Origin: Comamonas thiooxydans
Lineage (GTDB): Bacteria > Pseudomonadota > Gammaproteobacteria > Burkholderiales > Burkholderiaceae_C
Reading direction: 5' to 3'
DNA: 64,000 nucleotides
Assembly (NCBI RefSeq): GCF_000964545.1
Contig: NZ_BBVD01000004.1
Location: 124,001-188,000 of the forward strand
Shown here: positions 1-8,180 of the stretch, piece after piece
How positions within the stretch are numbered: position 1 is the stretch's first letter
Layout: every line of letters begins with the position of its first letter
The notes under the pieces: model-generated
The model's input: the letters and a program-made list of their open reading frames with translations, nothing else
What the model was told of the DNA's origin: nothing
Databases searched by the model: none
Program-made: the position numbers and the translations under genes

Positions 1-182
1 CTTTGCTGCACGCCCATGGCGCCAGCCACCACCACCTGCGCCAGCGGCGCTGCCACCCTGGGCTGACACTGGCGCAGCACCAGATGGGCCGAACCCACGG
101 AGATGGGCAAGGCCATCTCCGTCCATTGCACGGCAGCTTGCACCGGAACTTGCACGGAGGCTTGCGACTGGGCGGTCTGCAT
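1..182 (-). CDS. Partial N-terminus, probably an alpha/beta-fold hydrolase
   Basis: An open frame starts at an ATG at 182, 14 nt below the thiolase stop, and runs off the left edge after about 60 codons. The visible end reads QVVVAGAMGVQQ, which resembles the first core strand and following turn of alpha/beta hydrolases of the 'GAMGVPQRFY' type. This is a resemblance only, because the catalytic serine would lie outside the window. The tight spacing suggests it is the last visible gene of the beta-oxidation operon. The N-terminal 20 residues are Gln/Val-rich and uninformative. Confidence 0.45.
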   Translation of the reverse strand, partial: MQTAQSQASVQVPVQAAVQWTEMALPISVGSAHLVLRQCQPRVAAPLAQVVVAGAMGVQQ

Positions 183-196
183 GGCGGCTGCGGCGC

Positions 197-1393
197 TCAG
201 ACGCGCTCGAAGATGCCAGCCGCGCCCTGACCCATGCCCACGCACATGGTCACCATGCCGTACTTGAGCTGCTTGCGTTGCAGCGCATGGACCACGGTGG
301 CGGCACGGATGGCACCGGTCGCACCCAGGGGATGGCCCAATGCAATCGCACCGCCCATGGGGTTGACCTTGCTCTGGTCCAGCCCCAGGGTGTTGATGAC
401 AGCCAGGGACTGGGCTGCAAAGGCCTCGTTGAGCTCGTACCAGTCGATATCGTCCTGCTTGAGACCCGCATAGCGCAGCGCGGCGGGAATGGCCTCGATA
501 GGGCCAATGCCCATGATGGCGGGCGGCACGCCCTTGCTGGCATAGCTGACGAAGCGCGCCAGCGGCGTCAGACCAAAGCGCTTGACGGCATCGCCGCTGG
601 CAATGATCAGCGCGCCCGCACCGTCGCTGGTCTGCGAGCTATTGCCCGCCGTGACCGTGCCGCGCGCCGCAAAAACGGTGCGCAGCTTGGCCAGGCCTTC
701 GATGCTGGTATCGGGGCGCGGGCCTTCGTCCAGACTCACGGTGCGCGTGCTGGCCACGGTCTCGCCGGTGGCGATGTTCAGCGTGCGGTCGGTGACTTCG
801 ATCGGCGTGATCTCGGCAGCGAAATCGCCGGCCTGCTGCGCGGCAATCGCGCGGCGGTGCGATTCGAGTGCAAACGCATCCTGCGCCTCGCGCGAGACCT
901 TCCACTGCTGGGCCACCTTCTCCGCCGTCAGGCCCATGCCATAGGCAATTCCCACATCACCATCGCGCTCGAAGATGCTGGGCGAGAGGCTGGGCGCATT
1001 GCCCATCATGGGCACCATGCTCATGCTCTCCACGCCGGCAGCAACCATCACATCGGCTTCACCGACGCGGATACGGTCCGCCGCCATGGCCACGGCCGAC
1101 AGACCGGAGGCGCAAAAACGGTTGACGGTGATGCCGCCGATGCTGGTGGGCAGTCCCGCCAGCACGGCACCGATACGCGCCACGTTCAGGCCCTGCTGGG
1201 CTTCGGGAATCGCGCAGCCGCAGACGATGTCCTCGATCGCCTTGGGGTCCAGGCCAGGCACCTGGGCCAGCGCCGCCTTGAGCGTGGTGGCCAGCAGATC
1301 GTCGGGACGGTAGTTGCGAAAAAAACCCTTGTGCGAGCGACCGATGGGTGTGCGCGTGGCAGCAACGATATAGGCGTCTTGTACTTGCTTCAT
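197..1393 (-). CDS. fadA: Acetyl-CoA C-acyltransferase (thiolase II)
   Basis: This 398-residue thiolase cleaves 3-ketoacyl-CoA with CoA to acetyl-CoA and a shortened acyl-CoA, the last step of beta-oxidation. The acylated cysteine is in NRFCASGLSA (Cys94), the histidine in ALGHPLGATG (His354), and the second cysteine in MCVGMGQGAA (Cys384). All three catalytic positions and the full family length are present. It starts 22 nt after the stop of the hydroxyacyl-CoA dehydrogenase/hydratase gene, so the two subunits of the multienzyme complex are probably co-translated. A degradative role is inferred from the neighbouring acyl-CoA dehydrogenase and multifunctional protein. A biosynthetic acetoacetyl-CoA thiolase is less likely in this context. 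Confidence 0.93.
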   Translation of the reverse strand: MKQVQDAYIVAATRTPIGRSHKGFFRNYRPDDLLATTLKAALAQVPGLDPKAIEDIVCGCAIPEAQQGLNVARIGAVLAGLPTSIGGITVNRFCASGLSAVAMAADRIRVGEADVMVAAGVESMSMVPMMGNAPSLSPSIFERDGDVGIAYGMGLTAEKVAQQWKVSREAQDAFALESHRRAIAAQQAGDFAAEITPIEVTDRTLNIATGETVASTRTVSLDEGPRPDTSIEGLAKLRTVFAARGTVTAGNSSQTSDGAGALIIASGDAVKRFGLTPLARFVSYASKGVPPAIMGIGPIEAIPAALRYAGLKQDDIDWYELNEAFAAQSLAVINTLGLDQSKVNPMGGAIALGHPLGATGAIRAATVVHALQRKQLKYGMVTMCVGMGQGAAGIFERV

Positions 1394-1415
1394 TTTTGTT
1401 TCTCCTCGCTTCGCC

Positions 1416-3839
1416 TTAGTTGCGAACCGGCTTGCCGGTGTTCAACATGCCCAGGATTCGCTCATGGGTCTTGGGGTGGGCAATCAGATGACAGAAAGCC
1501 TTGCGCTCCAGGCTCATCAGATAGGCCTCATCCACCAGCGTGCCGGCATCGACATCGCCACCGCAGACCACATTGGCGATCAGGCCCGCAATATGCTGGT
1601 CGAACTCGCTGATGAAGCCGCCGTCGCGCATATTGACCAGCGAACCCTTGATCGTGGCCTGGCCGCTACGGCCCGCCACGGGGAAGCTGCGCTTGTGCGG
1701 CGCACGCCAGCCGCCGGCCGCCATGGCCTTGGCCTCGTTGATGGCCACGAACAGCACCTCGTCCTTGTGGGCCACGACGATGTCGCTGTCCAGCAAATAG
1801 CCGAGCTTGCGCGACTCCAGCGCGCTGGTGCCCACCTTGGCCATGGCGGCAGCCGTGAAGCCTTCGGTCAGGAAGGGCAGCAAATCCTTGCCGGTGCTGG
1901 TGGCTGCATTTTCGGCAGCGCGGCGCGCGATATAAGTCAAGCCACCGGCACCGGGCACCAGGCCCACGCCGACTTCCACCAGACCGATATAGCTTTCCAT
2001 ATGGGCCACGCGGCGCGCCGAATACACCGCCATCTCGCAGCCGCCGCCCAGCGCCAGCCCGTGAATGGCAGACACCACGGGCACCTGTGCATAACGCAGG
2101 CGCAGCATCAGGTTCTGCAGCTCCTGCTCGATGCTCTCGATGGCGTCGGCACCACCGATCACAAAGGCAGGCATGGTGGCCTCCAGGTCGGCGCCCACGC
2201 TGAAGGGCGCATCGCCGGACCAGATGACCATGGCGTCAAAGTCGCTCTCGGCCGTATCCACCGCCTCCATCAGGCCTTCCATGACTTCGGGGCTGATGGC
2301 ATGCATCTTGTTCTTGATGCTGGCAATCAAGACCCGCTTACCGGAGGAGCTTTCATCCTCGTCCAGCGTCCAGGTACGCAGAGCCCTGGTTTCGGCAATC
2401 GTCGTGCCAGCCGTCTGCCAGTCGGGCAGATCGGTTTCTCCGAGCAGTTTCTCAGGGAACAGCTGGCGCTCGTACACGGGCAGCACACGGCGCGGCACGA
2501 ATTGGTTCTTCGCGGGGCTCCACGAGCCATTGCCCGTGTGTACTCCGCCAGCCTCAGCCACCGGACCTTCGAAAACCCATTGAGGCAGCGGCGCCTTGCA
2601 CAGCGCCCTGCCGGCGTCGATGTCCTCTTGCACCATCTTGGCCACCTCCAGCCAGCCGGCTTCCTGCCACAGCTCGAACGGGCCCTGCTTCATGCCGAAG
2701 CCCCAGCGCATGGCCTGGTCCACATCGCGTGCGCAATCGGCAATGGATTGCAGGTGCACGGCGGCATAGTGGAAGCTGTTGCGCAAAATGGCCCAGAGGA
2801 ACTGGCCCTCCTTGCCCTCGGCATTGCGCAGCAGCTTAAGGCGCTCTGCAGCGGGCTTTTTGAGCATGCGGCCGTAGACCTCGTCGGCCTTGCCGCCTGC
2901 GGGAATGTAGTCCTCGCTGTCGAGCTCGAACTGGAAGATGTCACGGCCGACCTTTTTGTAGAAGCCCTTCTTGGTCTTCTGGCCCAGGTTGCCCAGCTCG
3001 ATCAGCTTGGCCAGCACGGGCGGCGTGCCGAAGCTGCCGTAGAAGGGGTCGGTCTCCAGGCTCAGATTGTCCTGCAGGGTCTTGACGACATGGGCCATGG
3101 TGTCCAGGCCCACCACGTCGGCAGTGCGGAAGGTGCCCGAGGAGGCTCGGCCCAGCTTCTTGCCCGTGAGGTCGTCCACCACGTCAAAGGACAGACCGAA
3201 GTTCTCGACCTCCTTCATCGTGGACAGCATGCCGGCGATGCCGATACGGTTGGCGATGAAGTTGGGCGTGTCATGCGCGCGCACCACACCCTTGCCCAGC
3301 GTGCTGGTGACAAAGGCTTCGAGCTGATCCAGCACCTCGGCCTGCGTGGTGGGCGTGTTGATCAGCTCCACCAGCTGCATATAGCGCGGCGGGTTGAAGA
3401 AGTGGATGCCGCAAAAGCGCGGCTTGATGGCGTCGGGCAAGGCCTCGGACAGCTTGGTGATCGACAGGCCCGAAGTGTTGGACGCCAGCAGCGCGTGCTT
3501 GGCGACGAAGGGAGCGATCTTGTGATACAGATCCAGCTTCCAGTCCATGCGCTCGGCAATGGCCTCGATCACCAGATCGCAGCCCTTGAGCAGCTTCATA
3601 TGCTCTTCGTAGTTGGCCGCCTGGATCAGCTCCACATCATCGGCCACACCGATAGGCGAAGGCTTGAGCTTCTTCAGATTGGCAATGGCACGCTCTGCAA
3701 TGCCGCTCTTGGGGCCTTCCTTGGCCGGCAGGTCAAACAAAATGACCGGCACCTTGACGTTGACCAGATGAGCCGCAATCTGCGCACCCATCACGCCCGC
3801 GCCCAGCACGGCGACTTTTTTCACATTGAATCGGGACAT
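1416..3839 (-). CDS. 3-hydroxyacyl-CoA dehydrogenase / enoyl-CoA hydratase multifunctional protein
   Basis: This 807-residue protein hydrates 2-enoyl-CoA and oxidises L-3-hydroxyacyl-CoA with NAD. The Rossmann fingerprint LGAGVMGAQ lies at residues 12-20. The dehydrogenase domains fill about residues 1-440, and the crotonase domain with GLALGGGCEMAV comes after about residue 500. This order (dehydrogenase first, hydratase last) is the FadN-like arrangement and the reverse of E. coli FadB, so I give no fadB symbol. It lies between the DUF2147 gene and the thiolase in one leftward operon and is probably the thiolase's partner subunit. The ATG at 3839 gives MSRFNVKKVAVLGAG, a normal start for the NAD domain. 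Confidence 0.93.
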   Translation of the reverse strand: MSRFNVKKVAVLGAGVMGAQIAAHLVNVKVPVILFDLPAKEGPKSGIAERAIANLKKLKPSPIGVADDVELIQAANYEEHMKLLKGCDLVIEAIAERMDWKLDLYHKIAPFVAKHALLASNTSGLSITKLSEALPDAIKPRFCGIHFFNPPRYMQLVELINTPTTQAEVLDQLEAFVTSTLGKGVVRAHDTPNFIANRIGIAGMLSTMKEVENFGLSFDVVDDLTGKKLGRASSGTFRTADVVGLDTMAHVVKTLQDNLSLETDPFYGSFGTPPVLAKLIELGNLGQKTKKGFYKKVGRDIFQFELDSEDYIPAGGKADEVYGRMLKKPAAERLKLLRNAEGKEGQFLWAILRNSFHYAAVHLQSIADCARDVDQAMRWGFGMKQGPFELWQEAGWLEVAKMVQEDIDAGRALCKAPLPQWVFEGPVAEAGGVHTGNGSWSPAKNQFVPRRVLPVYERQLFPEKLLGETDLPDWQTAGTTIAETRALRTWTLDEDESSSGKRVLIASIKNKMHAISPEVMEGLMEAVDTAESDFDAMVIWSGDAPFSVGADLEATMPAFVIGGADAIESIEQELQNLMLRLRYAQVPVVSAIHGLALGGGCEMAVYSARRVAHMESYIGLVEVGVGLVPGAGGLTYIARRAAENAATSTGKDLLPFLTEGFTAAAMAKVGTSALESRKLGYLLDSDIVVAHKDEVLFVAINEAKAMAAGGWRAPHKRSFPVAGRSGQATIKGSLVNMRDGGFISEFDQHIAGLIANVVCGGDVDAGTLVDEAYLMSLERKAFCHLIAHPKTHERILGMLNTGKPVRN

Positions 3840-3921
3840 GAGCTATGTTCCATTAAGGGCCAGCGGCCTTGCCACGGACAAAGCATGGGACTGAGGCGCT
3901 GGCTGTTTTCTTTCTTGAGAT

Positions 3922-4365
3922 TTACTGAACGCGGATCCAGGTCTGGGTACGCCAGAAAGGACCGATGGAGCCGCGCACCTCCAGCTTCTGGCCGTCGTCG
4001 ACGGGCGTCAGGCGCACGGTATAGGTCTTGCCGTTTTCGGGATCGAGAATCTTGCCGCCCTCCCAGACCTCCTTGCCCTCGACCTTTTTGACGCCGCTGA
4101 TCAGCGTCATGCCCACCACGGGCTTGTCCTTGAGCTCGTCCTTGCACTCGGTGCACAGCGCATTCGGGTCCGCGCCCTTGCGCAGCAGGGCCTCGACCTT
4201 GCCCGTGACCACGCCGCCGGCCTCGGTGATCTTCACCTGCGCCTTGGGCGTGTTTTCCTTTTCATCCATGCTGCGCCAGGTGCCCACGGGCGACATCTGC
4301 GCCCAGGCGGCCGACATGCTGCCCGCTATCAATACAAGAGCTGCTACCGCTTTGATTTTTTTCAT
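3922..4365 (-). CDS. DUF2147 family exported protein
   Basis: This is a 147-residue protein with a clear Sec signal peptide (MKKIKAVAALVLIAGSMSA, cleavage after AWA near residue 23). The ATG at 4365 is chosen because it begins the signal peptide; an upstream in-frame ATG at 4386 would add seven residues. The mature part has the DUF2147 pattern: SPVGTWRSMDEKE, a CTEC pair near the middle, and a late GSIGPFWRTQTW strand. The family is a small periplasmic beta-rich domain of unknown biochemistry. It sits between the acyl-CoA dehydrogenase and hydroxyacyl-CoA dehydrogenase genes with gaps of about 85 nt on each side, so it is probably co-transcribed with them. Confidence 0.8.
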   Translation of the reverse strand: MKKIKAVAALVLIAGSMSAAWAQMSPVGTWRSMDEKENTPKAQVKITEAGGVVTGKVEALLRKGADPNALCTECKDELKDKPVVGMTLISGVKKVEGKEVWEGGKILDPENGKTYTVRLTPVDDGQKLEVRGSIGPFWRTQTWIRVQ

Positions 4366-4452
4366 TTCCAAGTCCTTTATATTCAAAACAAGGGATGAAT
4401 AAGCGCATGCAGCTACTCTTTAAATAGCGAAGCAGCACGCGCCTGCGGAACA

Positions 4453-6249
4453 TCAGGCCAGGGCCGCGTCACTGTCCATCAGCGACTGGCTGCCGGCGCG
4501 CGCGGTGCGCATCAGCGTCGCCGTCTCGGGGAACAGCTTGGCGAAGTAAAAGCGCGCGGTCTGCAGCTTGCCTTGATAGAAAGGATCGGCATTGCCGGCT
4601 GCGATCTCGCGCAGCGCCACCTGGGCCATGCGGGCAAACAGGTAGCCGAAGACCAGATGACCGGCCACACGCAAATAGTCCACGGCGGCTGCGCCGACTT
4701 CGTCGGGGTTCTGCATGCCCTTGAAGCCGATCTCGGTGGTGAACTTGGTCATCTGCTCGCCCAGCATGGCAATGGGCGTGATGAACTCACTCATCTTCTC
4801 GTTGACGCCTTCTTCCTCCACCAACTGGGCGATCAGCTTGCCGAACTTCTTGAGCGTCGCGCCCTGGTTGCCCAGGATCTTGCGGCCCAGCAGATCCAGC
4901 GCCTGGATGCCGTTCGTGCCTTCATAGATCATGTTGATGCGCGCATCGCGCACAAACTGCTCCATGCCCCATTCCTTGATGAAGCCGTGGCCGCCGAAGA
5001 CCTGCTGGCTCAGGGTTGTCGCCGTCCAGCCGTTGTCGGTGATGAAGGCCTTGACGATGGGCGTCAGCAGCGCCACCAGCTCGCCGCTGTCCTTGCGCAC
5101 CTTCTCGTCCGGGTGGTGCAGCTCCTTGTCCAACAGCAGGCCGCAGAAGGTGGACAGCGCGCGGCCGCCTTCGGCATAGGCCTTGGCCGTGAGCAGCATG
5201 CGGCGCACATCGGGGTGGACGATGATGGGGTCGGCCGGCTTGTCCTTGGCCTTCACGCCCGACAGGCTGCGCATCTGCAGGCGGTCCTTGGCATAGGCCA
5301 GCGCATTCTGGTAGGCCACTTCGGTCAGCCCCAGCGACTGGTTGCCCACGCCCAGACGGGCCGCGTTCATCATCACGAACATGGCTTGCAGACCCTTGTT
5401 GGGCTCGCCCACCAGGGTGCCGATGGCGCCGTCGATATTGATCTGGGCCGTGGCATTGCCGTGAATGCCCATCTTGTGCTCCAGCGCACCGCAGAAAATC
5501 GGGTTGCGCTCGCCCAGCGAACCATCGGCCTTCACCTTGAACTTGGGCACGACGAACAGGCTGATGCCCTTGGAGCCGACAGGCGCATCGGGCAGACGCG
5601 CCAGCACCAGGTGTACGATGTTGCTGGTGAAGTCGTGCTCGCCGGCCGAGATGAAGATCTTGTTGCCGGTGACACGATAGCTGCCGTCCGCCAGCGGCTC
5701 GGCCTTGGTGCGCAGCAGGCCCAGGTCAGTGCCGCAGTGCGGCTCGGTCAGGCACATGGTGCCGGTCCACTCGCCGCTGGTCAGCTTGCCCAGATAGGTC
5801 TTCTTCTGCTCCGGCGTGCCGTAGGCATGCAGGGCCTCATAGGCTCCATGCGACAGACCGGGATACATGGTCCAGGCCTGATTGGCGCTGTTGAGCATTT
5901 CATAAAGCGCCGAATTGAGCACGAACGGCAAACCCTGGCCGCCATACTCCGGATCGCAGGACAGTGCCGGCCAGCCGCCCTCGATGAACTGCGCATACGC
6001 CTGTTTGAAGCCCTTGGGCGTGGTGACCTCGTGGGTCTCCTTGTTCAGCGTGCAGCCCTCTTCGTCGCCGGAGATATTCAAGGGAAAGGTGACATTGGCC
6101 GCAAATTTGCCCGCCTCTTCGACCACCGCGTTGATGGTGTCGGTATCGACCTCCGCGTACTTGGGAATCTGCTGATAGGTCTCGGTGACCTTGAAGACCT
6201 CGTGCATGAGGAATTGCATGTCACGCAGTGGCGGGTTGTAGCTGGGCAT
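4453..6249 (-). CDS. Acyl-CoA dehydrogenase with C-terminal extension
   Basis: This 598-residue FAD enzyme catalyses the first oxidation of beta-oxidation. CLTEPHCGTDLG (about residue 167) is the flavin/substrate loop, FGGHGFIKEWGMEQ and YEGTNGIQALDL (about 420-450) hold the active-site region, and about 130 residues follow the core, as in the long acyl-CoA dehydrogenases with a C-terminal domain (PF12806 type). The catalytic Glu is probably in YEGTNG. It is second in the leftward operon, 77 nt after the TetR gene. Chain length preference cannot be read from the sequence. The start at 6249 gives MPSYNPPLRDMQFL, the usual N-terminus of this subfamily. Confidence 0.93.
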   Translation of the reverse strand: MPSYNPPLRDMQFLMHEVFKVTETYQQIPKYAEVDTDTINAVVEEAGKFAANVTFPLNISGDEEGCTLNKETHEVTTPKGFKQAYAQFIEGGWPALSCDPEYGGQGLPFVLNSALYEMLNSANQAWTMYPGLSHGAYEALHAYGTPEQKKTYLGKLTSGEWTGTMCLTEPHCGTDLGLLRTKAEPLADGSYRVTGNKIFISAGEHDFTSNIVHLVLARLPDAPVGSKGISLFVVPKFKVKADGSLGERNPIFCGALEHKMGIHGNATAQINIDGAIGTLVGEPNKGLQAMFVMMNAARLGVGNQSLGLTEVAYQNALAYAKDRLQMRSLSGVKAKDKPADPIIVHPDVRRMLLTAKAYAEGGRALSTFCGLLLDKELHHPDEKVRKDSGELVALLTPIVKAFITDNGWTATTLSQQVFGGHGFIKEWGMEQFVRDARINMIYEGTNGIQALDLLGRKILGNQGATLKKFGKLIAQLVEEEGVNEKMSEFITPIAMLGEQMTKFTTEIGFKGMQNPDEVGAAAVDYLRVAGHLVFGYLFARMAQVALREIAAGNADPFYQGKLQTARFYFAKLFPETATLMRTARAGSQSLMDSDAALA

Positions 6250-6326
6250 TTGTCGTCTCCTGTGATGGTTGCGCGTTGAACGGTTTGCTTTTTTGGGGTT
6301 GGAACTGACGCGGGTTGTGAATGGCG

Positions 6327-7121
6327 TCAGGCGGCTGGCGGCTCGCTGGCATAGCGCGCCAGAATGTTGTTGAAGCCTGCATGAGCCCGCTCTATCGAGC
6401 CCTCGCTATGCAGAAAGCGCGCCTCGTAATGCAGGGCAAGAATCAGGCCGTGAATTTCAAACAGCAACTGGCTGGCATCGGCATCGGCACGCAGATCGCC
6501 GCATTCCTGGCTTTGCACAATGGTGCGGCGCATGGCAGCCAGCCAGGTGCCGACGGACTCGGCCAGCGCATCGCGCACCGGACCCGTGCGATCGTCGAAC
6601 TCCACTGCTCCGCTGATATAGATGCAGCCGGAGTCGATCTCTATGGAGGTGCGCTTCATCCAGTTGCCAAACAGCGCTCGCAGACGCGGAATGCCGCGCG
6701 GCGCCTCGATGGCGGGGTAGAAGACTTCCTGCTCGAAACGGTCGTGGTACTCGTGCACCACGGAAATCTGCAATTCCTCACGCGAGCCGAAATGGGCAAA
6801 CACCCCTGATTTGCTCATGCCCGTGAGTTCGGCAATCGCGCCAATGGACAGCCCTTCCAGCCCGATATGGGTGGCCAGATTGAGCGCAGCCTCGACAATC
6901 GTGGCCTTGGTTTGCTGACCTTTTGCGAGCGATCGGCCCGCAGACTTGGTGGCAGCCCCCTCCACGGCCTTACTGGGGCTAACCGCAGCTTGCGCCTCGG
7001 CGTGCAGCTTGCGAGACTTTGCGCTGGTCTTCCTGCTCGCAGCCCCCCCGCGGCCAGCCGGGTGCGCCACATCCCGACCTGCGGGCGAAGTTGAAGAACG
7101 GGAAGCGGAGGACGAGGCCAT
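6327..7121 (-). CDS. TetR family regulator of the beta-oxidation operon
   Basis: This 264-residue regulator has about 70 low-complexity Ser/Ala/Lys-rich residues, then a TetR helix-turn-helix (GLEGLSIGAIAELTGMSKSG, followed by VFAHFGSREEL) and an all-helical ligand domain. I prefer the ATG at 7121 over 7160 because a perfect palindrome at 7136-7149 would otherwise be coding; with 7121 it sits 15 nt upstream, where a self-repressing TetR protein binds. It precedes the acyl-CoA dehydrogenase, so repression relieved by an acyl-CoA is plausible (FadR/PsrA style), but this is inference. The long basic N-terminus is unusual for the family. Confidence 0.85.
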   Translation of the reverse strand: MASSSASRSSTSPAGRDVAHPAGRGGAASRKTSAKSRKLHAEAQAAVSPSKAVEGAATKSAGRSLAKGQQTKATIVEAALNLATHIGLEGLSIGAIAELTGMSKSGVFAHFGSREELQISVVHEYHDRFEQEVFYPAIEAPRGIPRLRALFGNWMKRTSIEIDSGCIYISGAVEFDDRTGPVRDALAESVGTWLAAMRRTIVQSQECGDLRADADASQLLFEIHGLILALHYEARFLHSEGSIERAHAGFNNILARYASEPPAA

Positions 7122-7135
7122 GAAACTCTCAATAA

Positions 7136-7149
7136 AACGAACGTTCGTT
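7136..7149. promoter_or_regulatory. TetR-type operator palindrome
   Basis: AACGAACGTTCGTT is a perfect 14-bp palindrome beginning 15 bp upstream of the TetR start codon. ACGAACGTTCGT-like sites are typical of TetR-family autoregulators. Its position fits repression of the TetR/acyl-CoA dehydrogenase operon. Confidence 0.8.
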
Positions 7150-7248
7150 CTATTTTGCACAATTTCCGGCCGATTTTGAATCCATCCAGGGTAAATACTT
7201 AGCCTTTCCCCGCCAGGACTTTTGCCGACTCAGCTGCCTCGATGCGCA

Positions 7249-7283
7249 ATAAAAAACGCCGCCAGTCCTGAGACTGCGGCGTT
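7249..7283 (-). terminator. Rho-independent terminator of slmA
   Basis: On the minus strand, AACGCCGCAGTC pairs with GACTGGCGGCGTT around a TCAG loop (one bulged base) and is followed by six T residues. It lies 26 nt beyond the slmA stop and separates slmA from the TetR gene downstream. Confidence 0.85.
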
Positions 7284-7308
7284 CCTGAAAGAGTGCCCGA
7301 CGAGCGAC

Positions 7309-8004
7309 TCAGACCACGACCATCATGGCCAGGCTGGCATCCAGGTGTTCGGTGGGCAGGCGGCGAAAGCCCGAGCGGGCATAGCGCTGCAGACGTCCCA
7401 GCGCAAACGAGGTCAGCACACTGGCAGCAACCGATGCTTCGGCCGTCGGTGCAGCAGAGCCCATGGCGCCGGCGGCAGGGCGCAGGCATTGGCGCAAGGT
7501 GGACTCGATGCGGTCAAAGAACTGGTTCATGCGGGTCTGCAGACGCTCGTGCTCGAAAACGATGGCATCGCCGACCATCACGCGCACCATGCCGGGGTTT
7601 TTTTCGCCAAACTGCAGCAGCAATGCCACCACGCGGTTGGCATTGCGCACGCTAGTGACCGGATCATGCGCGGCCTCGGGCACATCGCGGCCCACAATCT
7701 GCTGCACCAGCGTGAAGACGGACTGCTCGATGAACTCGATCAGTCCCTCGAACATCTGGGCCTTGCTGGCAAAGTGGCGGTACAGGGCCGCCTCGCTCAC
7801 GCTCAGATGGGCAGCCAGAGCTGCCGTGGTGATACGGTCGGCACCCGGCTTTTCCAGCATGGAGGCCAATGCCTGCAGGATTTGCTCGCGGCGTTCGCCG
7901 GGCTTGGGGCGCTTGCGCGCAGGAGCCATGGCAGGAGCGGCAGGACTGTCCTCCGCGGGATTTTCAATATTGGAAACAGGCGACAGGACTTCAGACTCAG
8001 ACAT
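7309..8004 (-). CDS. slmA: Nucleoid occlusion factor SlmA
   Basis: This 231-residue TetR-fold protein matches SlmA along its length: RREQILQALASMLE, RITTAALAAHLSVSEAALYRHF (recognition helix), FEGLIEFIEQSVF, and FGEKNPGMVRVMVGDAIVFE. SlmA binds chromosomal sites and blocks FtsZ ring assembly over the nucleoid. The ATG at 8004 (MSESEVLSPV) is chosen; a longer frame to 8061 lacks family support. The N-terminus carries about 40 acidic/Pro/Ala-rich residues before the DNA-binding domain. Linkage with argB (2.7 kb upstream) is common in Burkholderiales, from memory. No SlmA-binding sequence (GTGAGTACTCAC) was noticed in the window. Confidence 0.88.
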   Translation of the reverse strand: MSESEVLSPVSNIENPAEDSPAAPAMAPARKRPKPGERREQILQALASMLEKPGADRITTAALAAHLSVSEAALYRHFASKAQMFEGLIEFIEQSVFTLVQQIVGRDVPEAAHDPVTSVRNANRVVALLLQFGEKNPGMVRVMVGDAIVFEHERLQTRMNQFFDRIESTLRQCLRPAAGAMGSAAPTAEASVAASVLTSFALGRLQRYARSGFRRLPTEHLDASLAMMVVV

Positions 8005-8180
8005 AGGCGACTCAGTATTTATTAGCAATTTTCTCACAGCCAGTTGCACTGTTAAGCACACGACTATCCTTACCGGTAGGTGTCAGGTGCGTCAAACCAA
8101 CCTTAATACACAGCAGGCTTGCGGTCTCCACCCCGAACTTTCACCCCCGCTCTCACCAACACGCAAGCGTAACCGAGAAA

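Noticed and set aside
1464..4091. Very long plus-strand frame (875 codons) opposite the hydroxyacyl-CoA dehydrogenase
   Set aside because: It is the antisense shadow of a GC-rich gene: His/Gln/Gly-rich, no domain, and the opposite strand has a clear enzyme with motifs.
4573..6279. 568-codon plus-strand frame opposite the acyl-CoA dehydrogenase
   Set aside because: Same antisense artefact; composition is Leu/Gln/Gly/His without recognisable motifs.
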